A stretch of 64,000 nt of DNA, from assembly GCA_027704905.1 (NCBI GenBank), contig CM051001.1, positions 25,370,237 through 25,434,236 of the forward strand, written 5' to 3'. The notes below the pieces were generated by a model. It searched no databases. It was not told where the DNA came from and saw only the letters and a list, made by a program, of their open reading frames with translations. This document shows positions 27,887 through 40,766 of the stretch, piece after piece. This stretch comes from Muraenolepis orangiensis. Its lineage: Eukaryota > Chordata > Actinopteri > Gadiformes > Muraenolepididae. Position 1 is the stretch's first letter, and each line of letters opens with the position of its first letter. The position numbers and the translations under genes are program-made.

Positions 27887-27898
27887 GAGGCTCGTCCA
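26907..27898. repeat. Palindromic TA element with a hAT copy inside
   Basis: TGGACGAGCCTCCAC (26,907-26,921) and GTGGAGGCTCGTCCA (27,884-27,898) are perfect 15-bp inverted repeats. TA-rich sequence lies just inside each: 26,922-26,953 on the left and a 50-base TA run at 27,833-27,882 on the right. The hAT copy at 26,954-27,821 sits within the TA tract. Without it, the unit would be an inverted-repeat-flanked TA microsatellite, as in some miniature transposons. No target duplication outside the arms was identified. Confidence 0.75.
26954..27821 (-). mobile_element. hAT-family non-autonomous copy A, 868 bp
   Basis: The ends are inverted repeats, CAGTGGTGAACTG and (complement) CAGTGGTGAAGCGGC. 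The 8-bp target duplication is ATATATAT, at 26,946-26,953 and 27,822-27,829. Inside, the minus strand keeps the N-terminal MATGEDD stub and the C-terminal dimerisation block of a hAT transposase, with the central part deleted. It is the shortest of three related copies (B at 48,265, C at 56,449), lacking about 0.5 kb before the CAACTGGACC-type end. A TA-rich target makes its duplication less informative than those of B and C. Confidence 0.88.
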
Positions 27899-28922
27899 CA
27901 TTAACGCGGTAACGCATGTGATTAATCTCGAGACTAACGCGCACAATTTTTTTTAACTCATAGTATCAGTATTTCCAGCGCACATGCGCACCTGAGAATG
28001 ACCTGAGAGGCAAGCAACTTTTGAAATTATGAATGCAGATGGGATATTTTCTTTAACTCTCCTTTTCTTAATTATTCAATTTATATATTAGTGACTTTAA
28101 CTGCAATTCAGAAATAATTACAAGCCATATTGATGTTATCTGAATGTAGTGTAGTCATTAATTCTGTTGGTCTTGTGTGTTTGTAGGTATGTCACTGAGC
28201 TCCTTGAGAGTGACAAATATGTGTTCTGCTCTGTGGTGTAACCTGCACTCTGCCACCTCTTGCGTACGATGGAGGTCTCTGATGTTGACCCTGCCAACAT
28301 AGTGCGCTTCAAGGCTGCATTCAAAAAGGACCTCAAGAGGCGAAAGGAGAACACAAACAGAATGGCTACAACTAGCAACAGCTTTGGATCCGAGATTCAA
28401 GGACCTCAGGAGCATACCCATAAACCTGTTGACTGGACTGATGCCACAAAAGTTTCACACACTGTTTCAATGTCATTTTACAGCTAAGAATGTGAAAAAA
28501 TATTGTTCACTTTGGCACTTAGTTATTCAGTTTCTTAAAGTAGCCTACTTGTTGCAACATTCATTTGCATGAGATGTTTCTTTGCAAAATTTGACAGGCA
28601 AGCTGTTTATGTTAACTTTGTTGCAGACATTATTTTGTCATTTAGATTATTTATGCAGTTGTCCGCTTAATATGTATCTTATTATCGATATTTTGGGCAA
28701 TATTAAGCACTCCCTCAGACCTTTTTGCTCAGAAAAACTAAAGTGAAAAGTAACAAAATAAAATCCTGATCTCTAACTGCTTGTACCATTTCATTCTTCC
28801 ATACCTGCATTTGTTTTGCCACCCGCAAAAAAAAGTTTATTTTAAACTTGTGATAATCGGATTAATCACATAATTTGTTTTTGATTAATCCGATTAAATA
28901 TATTGATATATTGACAGCCCTA
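27899..28922 (+). mobile_element. hAT element of ZBED/Ac type, degenerate
   Basis: The right end, TTGATTAATCCGATTAAA followed by GACAGCCCTA, has the TAATCG-rich terminus common in vertebrate hAT elements. The left side begins CATTAACGCGGTAACGC with related TAATC/ACGCG sequence, but no clean terminal repeat; it may be cut by the palindromic TA unit. A transposase remnant lies at 28,185-28,570. I could not define an 8-bp duplication, so the left boundary is approximate. Confidence 0.7.
28185..28570 (+). pseudogene. ZBED-type hAT transposase fragment
   Basis: Two frames carry conserved blocks of ZBED1-like transposases. Frame one (28,185-28,485) reads YVTELLESDKYVFCSVV, a PALCHLL-like block, then MEVSDVDPANIVRFKAAFKK and DLKRRKENTN. 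Frame two (28,384-28,572) reads LDPRFKDLRSIP, the usual next block. A short frameshift near 28,365-28,385 lies between. Neither the zinc finger nor the C-terminal dimerisation block is present. The gene could not be active. Confidence 0.85.
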
Positions 28923-30170
28923 ATATATATATCAATCATTTTTAAAATCTGTATATTCTGAAACAGAAAATTGTCAGGAATTGAGGGCAACAAGGATAGA
29001 TATTTTCCATTGAAAATGAGTCCACTCTGATCCTTTTGGTACCAAAGTCTACCCAGTCACATTTTATTCATGATAATTAGCTTTGATATAAAAACCCAGC
29101 AAGGCCCCCTATTACATCATCTCTTGTGTGCCCAGGTAAACAGAAAAATTGCATAAACAATCTAATTTCAATGAAAACCTCATCCACTTCCATCCAGATG
29201 TCAGGTAACATTTACACACAGGCACACTTTCTTTGGGATTACGTTGGATCACTTTCTTTTAATGTTTAATGATTTAACCCCCCAAAAAATGGCATATATT
29301 CCCCAGTGCTCAGGGTCTTATGCAAATGTATTACATGGTGACACAACCAAGTAGCGGAAGTAAAGGCGTGTGCTCAGGAGAGGCGTTTACTATGGAAGAG
29401 ATTAAACCCTTTGTCGCAGACCTTGAGGTATGCAACTTTGCAGACCTTTTACATGCACAGAAAAGTTATATAACAGACCCCCCCCAAAATGTCCCCAAGT
29501 AAAATATATAAGGCCAATAGGAAGAGCTGCTCATGGGCCACACGTAACAAATGCCCAACCATTTAAAACAGTTGTCAGTTCTCTCCCTTCTGGTGCACTA
29601 AGCCTTCCGTTTAGTTCAGTGCTCATGTTTTGCTATGCCCCCCTTGCATGAGTGTTTGTGTTTATGAACACCACGTCATGGAGCAAGTCAGAGTCAACGG
29701 TGGGTCACTGCCCTCCTATCTGCTCCTGGTGTGTCTTTGGCCTGACTGAAGATGTGCTTGGGTTGCAAGCAACAGCTGGTGAGGGGTTGGGGGGGGGATG
29801 TCAGTGGGTGTCAATCACCCAGGGTAAGGGAGATAATTAGCACCAGGAGGCCTGGCGGGAGCAGGGGCCCTCCACACAGGAAGACGGGGAGGGTAAACAA
29901 AGAAAAAATTAGGCTAAAGAGCTGCAGCGCAGAGTGGATGGCATGCTGCTAAGGAAATAGGAATGCGCTTATATGCTATCCTGGGATGCATAAACAAGAC
30001 GCCCCATTAATGGCATACTGAGGCAGGAAGCGATGGGACTATCAGCAAAAGTATAATCAGATTCGCTGGGTCATTAAATTGCTATCGAGCTGCATTGGAC
30101 ACAAAAGGCCCTTAATCAATGAATCAATAGCGTGCCATGTATTGAATAACGCTTGGTTAATGTGTGTTGA

Positions 30171-30201
<31 letters not shown>

Positions 30202-31487
30202 ATGCCAAACACAACCGGTAACAAACGTCAATCAAACACGAACGTAACTAGCATGCAGTGAGGCTTGCAGCAGAAAGACAAAGCATCAACCACTTCTGAG
30301 CTCTGACAATAAATAGAGACGCCGCTCCTGTAAATGAACGCATGTCCAAGATATGGAGACCCATGTTCAATGCATGTCCATGCTGTGCTCATACAAACGC
30401 TTCCGGTGATGAAGCTAACGATTCTGAACAATTCATTTTCAGCAGTGGTTTGTTGCCATACATATATTAATCCTACATGAGGGCAAAAATACCCATTTTT
30501 CTGTCCATCAACAGCATTATCTATCTAGCTGTCTTTATATTTATTCTGTATAAACTGCATGCACGTGTGGGTGTAAATACAATTCAACGAGTCTAGAGAG
30601 ACTGAACGAAAAACATATGAGTGAATCCATGAATACTGCTGAGGGGAGTCCAAATAAATCAGATAACAGGGCAGAAGTTAAACAAACTAAATGTATTTTG
30701 ACCTCCATTCAACATATTGACAGGGACTACACCCAGCGCTGAAGCGGTGCCAGAGGTTTGTGTTCCATGGTGTACAGCAAGGTCCCCGAGTCGTTTGAAC
30801 CAAGCCGCCCAGCATCGAGGTGATGATGGCTGGGGAGGTCTGCCATTAATCAAGTACCCGAGGCGATGAGGAGGGAGCGGAGGGTGGGGGCGGGGGGGCA
30901 GGGGCGCTGTGACTTATTCAAAGTTGAAAGGGAAGGTTACAGTCTACCTTGAGACGCAACAAAATGGATCAGGCAGCACTTTATTCACCGCACAGGCAGA
31001 CAGATCAAATAATAAGCAGGTGGGTCTGTCGTTGTTTTTGGATTTAATTGCGTTTCTATTAACGTGTGTCGTCACATTTGATGAATTGATATGCTCCCCA
31101 TGGCAGAAATGATTAAAGGGAAGAAGTAGGGAGTAGATAAGTAGATATGTGTCTTGCTAAAGATACTGGGAACCAACCACTGTAATTAAGCACTGTTGTT
31201 ACAGATTGTTTTAAGTGCCCTTGTTAACAGTATGAGAGGTTGGATCTCGCCATTCTTTTCACATTGAATGAAGAAATGGTTCCCCTTGCGATACTTATGA
31301 TACCTTTTAACATCACAAAAAAATGACATTGTTTAGAATTATACTGCATTCATAATGAGGTAAATAATGTAGGAGGTGCAAAATACTGTATGTGTTTTAC
31401 ACATTGTGGAATAGTTTTGATGGAGTGACCAATAAGTTTTGTCAAGAGTTTTTTTGTCAGCTGCTTCCGTTGTTTGCAGTCAAAGCC
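28923..31487. other. No gene seen; TA run and G-rich tract
   Basis: About 2.5 kb without a supported gene. It includes a TA run at 30,171-30,196, a G-run at 29,789-29,798, and the G-rich tract listed separately. Frames at 29,320-29,952 and 30,659-30,853 have no domain match. Confidence 0.55.
30871..30904 (+). other. G-rich tract with G-quadruplex pattern
   Basis: Five runs of three to seven G in 34 bases on the plus strand, separated by one to six bases, fit the usual G-quadruplex rule. The context is non-coding, with no gene start nearby. Formation in cells is not shown. Confidence 0.6.
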
Positions 31488-31618
31488 GTTTCGTAAGTAA
31501 TCACCAGTTTTGTTCAATTCCGTACATAACTTTTTGAGTTATCTTGCTAACAGACAAACAAACAAGCAAACATGGGTGAAAACATAACCTCCTTTCCATC
31601 TTCGATGGCAGAGGTAAT
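31488..31618 (+). repeat. Interspersed repeat A (copy 2)
   Basis: It matches copy 1 at 22,235-25,075. It has TTTTGAGTTATCTTGCTAAC, an ACAA run, GGGTGAAAACATAACCTCC, and a GATGGCAGAGGTAAT end. Here no LINE interrupts it, so it gives the reference structure for the Rex3 target site. Confidence 0.75.
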
Positions 31619-32331
31619 CAATTATTTTAAAGGAGGTATATGTAACAAATGTACTGTACTACATAATCAAATTACAATGATATGTCATGAGAGATTAAGG
31701 AAACATGCTAAGTTTAAACACTGGCTTCTCGGACAATAATGATACAGCCAATATGGAATTTTTTATTTGAAATTTCAATTCCGGGTCGGAATCTAAATAT
31801 AATGTTGCACTCGGCTCAGTGTCAAAAACTGCATTACTGGCTGAGCTCCGATGGGGGTCTAGCGTACCTGGACTGTATAAAATCCAGACTAAAACAGACT
31901 GACTATCTGAGAGCTCATAAAACCTGCAAACAGAAATGTTGTCCCAAAACAGGAGCTACACAGCTTGATGTCCACTAGCTCTGAGTAGGTGTGGATGTTC
32001 TTTGATAAAGGCACCGAGCCTCCAATCCCACTTGAAAGCTACATTCCACCGCTTCAGAGGCAAATCAACACACACAGGTTGTGTAGGTTGAACGAGTGCT
32101 TTCTCGTGCCAGAAACATGTCACATCTGTATTCAGTACATCAGCAACAACCACCCCCCCCCACACACCCCCCCCCACACCCCCTGTCATTCCTCATGCCT
32201 CAGGGGACTCACTGAAGGTTAATTTATTTAAATCTCCCATTTCACTCATCTCTATGCCAATAAATGCTACAAATGAATCCTTGGTTGTCTAATCTTCTTT
32301 CCAATCTTCTTTCCATCTTCTTCTGTCAGTT
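31619..32331. other. No gene seen; C-rich tract at 32,147-32,184
   Basis: There is no supported gene. At 32,147-32,184 runs of nine to ten C alternate with CACACA; this has the pattern of an i-motif/G-quadruplex-forming strand pair. Confidence 0.5.

Positions 32332-34522
<2,191 letters not shown>

Positions 34523-34576
<54 letters not shown>
34523..34576. repeat. AT microsatellite, 27 units
   Basis: An uninterrupted AT run. Confidence 0.96.
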
Positions 34577-34579
<3 letters not shown>

Positions 34580-34786
34580 CCTTGTGTAAATCGAACAGAA
34601 CACTTTACAGCCTACTCAACGTTTTTACGTTTTTACTTTGCAGTCTGTAGAAAATGCTTAAGATGACCATTTAGTGCCAACCTAATATCATGATTAGTAT
34701 TTTCTTGTGAAAGATTATCTACAATATACAAGTTTGATTGGCAAAATGTATGATGTTGGTGTCAGTGGGCTTAAGAGGTGTTTAAT

Positions 34787-35560
34787 AAGGCTGCCCCCGA
34801 TTAGTCGACCAACGATTAATCGACCAAAGAGTCATTAGTGGATCTAATGTTTTTATTGGTTGTTAATCGCAGGAAGACAACATTTCGGAGGGACAGCAGC
34901 GGTGCAGAGGACAGTGAGCCCGCACCAAAGAAAGGGAAAAGCAGCAGGAGATATCAAGGCTGATGGCTTCTGGTGAAGAGCAACAGGCGGAAGCTGAGAA
35001 CAGTGAAATGAAGACATACTTGGAGGACCGAACCAAGGTTGATAAGGGACCACTGACTTGGTGGAAAATAACTGCAATAACAGCTAAACGCATCCACTCA
35101 TCCCTTCCACATCCACTCCATCGGAGCGCATCTTTTTAAACGCCGACTTCAACGTACACAAAGTTAGCTTAAGCCTATATGTATTTATTTGTTTGTTTGT
35201 ATCATTTATATTTATTTTACATTGTTAAAAGATGAAATGAATGAAAATATAGTTTCAATTTAGTTTTTTAACAAAAGACTGTTTTTACTCATCGTTTGTT
35301 TTATAAAGTTATTGTGTTGGTTTTAAAAGTTCATAAGTTGTGTGATGTTGATGTTACATGCTGTGTTGAAATTAATTAACAAAATGTTCAGACAGTCTCC
35401 TTGTTGATCTTGTTGAAATACAGAATCCTAATTTAATTACTTAGGGTGTCGTTAAACAGACTGCTCGTTTCATGAGCCGCATGAAATGGCGCATGCGCAC
35501 TAATGGTACCATTAGTCGATTAATGTCCTTCACTGACGACCATTGTTCGACCAGGACAAA
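34787..35560 (+). mobile_element. hAT (ZBED-like) remnant with TAGTCGAC termini
   Basis: The left side begins GGCTGCCCCCGATTAGTCGA and has CGATTAATCGACC; the right side near 35,510-35,560 has ATTAGTCGATTAATG and TTCGACC. Such ATTAGTCGA termini occur in fish hAT elements. In between, around 34,960-35,080, a frame reads EMKTYLEDRTKVDKGPLTWW, resembling the C-terminal dimerisation region of ZBED-like transposases, with the WW pair. Stops and frame changes break it. No 8-bp duplication was found, and the right edge is approximate. Confidence 0.65.
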
Positions 35561-38500
35561 ACACCTACACCATGTCAGTACACAGAACACTCACTCAGAC
35601 TTGAAACTATTCCTTGTAGAGCATCCTGTGTGATTATTAACACTTCTAAGAGAAGCACCTGGTTGTTTGCATTGTTTACCTCAAGCAAATTTTTCCAATT
35701 GTGTCTCCGCAATGCTTCGGGCCCCCCTAATGTGTGGCTTTATCAGTGCTCTGGATACAAAATATGACCTTCAAATTAAGATGTTCTTCTTTGACGCTAA
35801 TTCAGGCTGCAGTTGTCGTATGGGGAAGGATACTTTCCAGATATGTCATTCTACATACCTTCACAACCATTTGCAGTGGTTCAAGATCTGAAATTGTATG
35901 TTGATGTTGGTCAAATCTTGATAAAGCGATATACAGTTGTTTTGATTCGCAGGATTGCTAGGCTTATTTTGACGTCGCTTGAGGTTTATTATTTTCAGTA
36001 CTGTTCCGTTTGGTTGCAAAAGGTTAATTTATAGTTAGTTTATAATTTATAGTTCTTATCAGTGGTCAGTGCTAACAAGTAATAGGCATCCATTTAGTCG
36101 AAGAATGTAATAGGCTGTTACAGTTTCCATGCAGATACATAGCCTAGGACTTTTCCAAGATTTCAAGAGCATCCAATGTGATTCATATTTCAAAAAATAT
36201 GAATCTGGGCTTCTTCATAAAAAAACAACACAGAACAAAGAAGAATGGGCTCTCGAAATGTGTGCTATTCTGGTTATTGGCAAGAGAGAAGGAGGCAGAA
36301 AGGGGGCAGATTTGAAGAAAGCAAAGAGGTGATGTGGTGATTCAAAATCAGATGGATAGACGGTGTCTTTAGCAGCAGCTGCAGCAAGGAAAACAATAAT
36401 GTTAGCTCCGGTAAAATGAGTTGTACATTCCCAGCTGTTTGCACTTGCTATGTTCTCATCCAGGAAATTGGCATCAGGAGTTTATGGATTAAAACCAATG
36501 GTATTAACACATGGTGGGAAAACATGCCTTAATAAGGATGGCAAGTCTTTAAAAGGTAAGTGCTGACTGCAATTGGTGCAGTGATTAACTGCATTGCAGT
36601 TTATTAGAGAAATTACCCAATTAGCAAATACACACGTTCATTGGCAAGAAGGCAAACAATATTGTGATATTTACAATTAAATATTTCCTACAATTGCAAT
36701 TAAAAGTGCATCATATCACTGTGCAATAGTGTGTTGTCAAAACACTTCAAAATTTAAGGTAAGGTTCACCACAATGAACACACCTGGGATTTGTGTAGAT
36801 ATTGCGTAATATTGTTAATGATCTTGCAGCCTAAGGGGCCCACCTTTGACCCTTAATAACCCAATCATTTTGCCTTCAGCCAACAGCAGAGATATACCTT
36901 TTGGTAATCTGAAAATGTAGCCCTGTCCACCAAGGTGACCTATACACAAAATAACACACAACACTGCTTATGACATGGAATATGTATAGGAGAAACTGCC
37001 TTGGTTATTTGACAATAAAATGTTTATTTATAGGGCCTATTATAGATTTTCTTTTCAATTTTGTTTGTGGCATGTGAATAATCTCTGATCATTTGACAAT
37101 TTAACTATGTAAAACATCCTATATCCTTTGTATTATGTGGTCTGATATACTGCAGCTTTCAATCAATTCTAAGCAAAAACTTTAAATGGATATGCATGGC
37201 ATTGCAATTTTATGGCGGCTTCAAAAGAGAATGAAGGAGCCTTCTGAACTGGAATTTTAAGATGCTCATTCTGGGCTGCGTGATTTTGGAGGAGTTATGA
37301 TTGTCATTGAATCAATGCTACCTTCATTTGCATAATGAAGGCAGCATTGATTCACAGATGCTGGGCTCTGCACTGACATCCTTTGTGTTATTTTACAACT
37401 GTAATAAACTGATGACCTCTAGATGCCGTATGACGGTATGCTGTATGATACAAGGAATGACACATGATAACACATGTCAAGTTTGCACAAGTATGCTTTC
37501 AGTAAATAAGTACAATGTACAATGACAAACGTCATCCAAGAGCATGTCGGTTAACGCAAAACACACATCAGCCCTGGACAACATACATGGTACTCATTCA
37601 AACAGTAGTTTAAACTCATAGCATCTCTCAGGAACAGTGCTTCCCATAGAATCCTCCTAACAATAAGTCAAGGTGGGTCACTCACGCAGGAGACAAACCA
37701 CTCCATTACGATAAAGGGTCCCATTACTCTCTTAAGGGTCCCACATTACTCTCAGCAAATGGATTCCTCCTCCACATTCGTCGGCTGTCAGAAAAAACAT
37801 TCTCTGGAGTGTGTTTTGGGAGGAGTTGCCATATTCTCTCGCTGTTTGCCTGTATTGTTGTTGGTTAATGAGGTCCTGGTAAGGAGGCTGACACAGACAG
37901 CTCCTCACTTAACAAGCCTTTGTCCAAATGTTGCTCTGGGGGGGGATTTGAACAGCAAGTTCCCTGTCGGAATGGATCTACCATGGGCATACTTCCTATA
38001 TCCAGACTTGTCTGTTTACCTGCCAGATACGTGTGTACAACTGAATAAGAACCTTTTTTGAATACATTGTATGCCAACAATGCATGTATGCAGAACCATG
38101 TAATGTATAGGCTTAATCAGTCATGGCTGGGGGATTGACAGACAAGCTGTATGCTATATGATTATATTGGTCTCTCGAACAAGGCACAGTGTGAATGTGC
38201 ACGTCTGCACATTTGGAATGAATAACACATTTTGAATGCATTTTCCGATTGTTAAATCCGGAAAAACAAACAGAAAAAGACAACTCTCTCATTACTTGGG
38301 GAATGTCTACACTCATCTCTGCTTTTCCATATATTGGATGAGAACAGGGATTGCCTCAACAAACACTGATTACAATACCTAGCTACAAAGAGCAGGCAAA
38401 ATCACGTTTTGGATGTACCTTTTAAAATCATCATCAGTCCAATCTAAACATCCTTGTCTTTGACTTGTTAGTATACAATTCCGAGGTCTGCAGTGTCATC

Positions 38501-39236
38501 TTTGTTATATAGAGTGGAGATGCCACATCTTCAGCTCCCTGCCCAGCATTGCACACAACCTAGCCTAGAACACAGCAGGACCAGGAGAATGTTGAGGAAA
38601 CAAGTCAAATGTCTCACATTGATTCAAGGACTACGTGCAAGGGCAACGTGGAATAGAGCAAAGTAAAATATGTATAAAATAATAATATCCTTGCTTGTGA
38701 AATTAAAGTTTGTGTTTTTGGGGTAGTGTTCAATGTGAAGCAAATGGTACCGACAAGCAAAGGGTACAGAAAATATGTAAAAAATAGATCAATATATTTT
38801 CCGATATAGCAGAGTTGGGATTTCCTTTTACGCATATATACCATATGTTATGAAGGGCAACAGGATAAGCACCTCACAGAACCGTATTGCACCAGCTCCA
38901 CTAGACACCCTTCTTTCACACTTGCTGCTATACTATTAGAGGGCTGGCGGGGATGCATTCCAGGCTTTGACTGTCAACCACTCCACAATTATTTAGCTTT
39001 AATCTGTCAAAGCAGGAGAGAGGGAAACATGCATTTTGTTGCAGCAGACATGATTGATGTGATGTGTGCAGTCACCATCTCAGCAGAAAAACGCTCCTGT
39101 TTGAGTAGAAAATCTGGTATATGGGTTCCAAATATGCTTCAAGCTTTGTAAGAGCTTGACTTACTACCCGGGGGATGTATACATGCCACTGCATCTCAGA
39201 GGGGTATAAAAGTTGAGGGCTTTCATTCCCCTCGGT
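35561..39236. other. No gene seen
   Basis: About 3.7 kb of unique-looking, AT-rich sequence. Frames such as 37,759-38,061 and 36,129-36,332 have no known domain and no splice support. Confidence 0.5.
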
Positions 39237-39807
39237 GTCATTCCTCAACAGACTGAAAATAATTCAGAACTCTGCTTCCCGCACTAACTCATCTGACCAC
39301 ATCACCCCCGTTGTCATTCAACTACACTGGCTTCCTGTGCACTACCAGATTGATTATAAAAACCTTTTACTCACCTACTTCTCCCCAATCTAGCTCCCAT
39401 CTACATTACTGACCTCCTTCAGGAGTACACCCCCTCCCGCACCCTCCGCTCTTCCTCCGTTGGACTTCTCACCGTCCGCAGCTCACGCCTCAGCACCATG
39501 GGAGCTCGAGCTTTCAGTTGCTCGGCTCCCAGACTCTGGAACTCCCTACGCCACTACACATCCGACAGTCTGATTCTATAACAACTTACAAAACCTAACT
39601 AAAAACCCATCTGTTTAAACGCATATTCCATATAAACTGTACCATCTTTCTTGTAAGTTTACTTCCTGTTGTTTGTCTTGTTTTTGATTGTCTTCGTGAA
39701 GTCCACTGTTTTTAATTGTACTGTAGTATATATGCTCTGTAAGGTGTCCTTGGGTGTTTTGAAAGGCGGCCAACAAATAAAATGTATTATTATTATTATT
39801 ATTATTC
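39237..39807 (+). mobile_element. LINE 3' end (L2/CR1-type) with ATT tail
   Basis: The translation of 39,237-39,620 spells, across frames, the C-terminus of LINE reverse transcriptases of the jockey/CR1/L2 group: ILQNSASRTNSSDHITPVV, then the QLHWLPVHYQIDYK block. A shared LRSSSVGLLTVRSSRLSTMG-like block and a RLWNSL-like block follow. The 3' untranslated part has a CTGTAAGGTGTCCTTGGGTG block and an AATAAAATG signal, and it ends in seven or eight ATT units. This is a different LINE family from the one at 25,700-26,262. Confidence 0.8.
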
Positions 39808-40212
39808 CGTCGGTTGAAGCAACACTAGATATATTTGTCTATTTATCAAGTGTGTAGATTAGAACTCGCATGTCTTTCTAAACAGAATCTGCATGTCTGC
39901 ATCTGCTGTGCACCAGCAATCACAATCAATGAGTCAGTCAGGAGACCTTGGAATTTTTTTCTATCAGAAAAATAATGCATCATTCAGCTGTTGGCCTGAT
40001 TCAGATTAGCAACTCTGGTCAAATCTAAATACATCCTGTTGAATTAATTGTATACTGTATTTGACAATAAAAATAGCACACAGTTCAGGAAAATAAAGAA
40101 ATGTGTAAAAAAAAAGTATATTAAATGTGAAATATAGTCTTGTAACAACATGGATGGTTTATGTGTTCATGTAGATGTGACCAGACTTTAAAAATATAAT
40201 ATAAATTAAATG
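39808..40212. other. No gene seen
   Basis: AT-rich sequence between a LINE tail and a solo LTR. Confidence 0.5.
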
Positions 40213-40766
40213 TGTCACGGTTGCGATGTGTGACAGGGGGTGTGGCCAAGGCTCGAGTCTTGGATGCGCACCTACACACCTGTCGGCGATTGCCGCTAAT
40301 GACAATCACCTCACCTGGGTGTATATATACCCTGGCTTCCCCTAACACCATTGCTAGTTCGTACGTTGTTCTCTCTCAATGCAACCATTCCAAGATACTT
40401 CCAGATTCCAGTTCCAAGCCCTCTACCTGGTATCCAGACTCCTCGCCTGTCCCTCACTACTCGCCTGTCTACTACCTGCCGGTACCCCGCTGATCGACAT
40501 CTTGGTATCCAGACTCCTCGCCTGTCCCTCACTACTCGCCTGTCTACTACCTGCCAATACCCCGCTGATCGACTTCCTGGTATCCAGACTCCTCGCCTGT
40601 CCCTCACTACTCGCCTGTCTACTACCTGCCGGTACCCCGCTGATCGACTTCCTGGTATCCAGACCCCTTGCCTGTCCCCGACCGTCCTTAGGACTGTTGT
40701 ACCGACCAAATAAAGCATCACGTTATCGTTTCACTTTGTCGTTGGTCTGCGTTCTGGGTCCTTACA
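40213..40766 (+). mobile_element. Solo LTR, gypsy-like family 2, with 75-bp repeats
   Basis: The segment starts TGTCACGGTTGC and ends CCTTACA, so it has TG...CA ends. It has a TATA box (TATATATA at 40,322-40,329) and a polyadenylation signal, AATAAA, at 40,709-40,714. Together they mark the transcribed R region of an LTR. No internal element or second LTR adjoins it, so it reads as a solo LTR. The flanking five bases do not form a clear duplication, so the ends are uncertain by a few bases. The long frames across it on both strands come from the internal repeats. Confidence 0.75.
40427..40680 (+). repeat. 75-bp tandem repeat in LTR family 2
   Basis: Units start at about 40,427, 40,502, 40,577 and 40,652 (last one partial), each beginning CTGGTATCCAGACTCCTCGC or a close variant. 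They are nearly identical. The period is a multiple of three and the unit lacks stops on both strands, which explains the open frames. The repeats lie between the TATA box and the AATAAA signal, in the transcribed part. Confidence 0.93.

Noticed and set aside
37759..38061. A 100-codon plus-strand frame
   Set aside because: No domain, no splice context and no compositional support in an AT-rich region.
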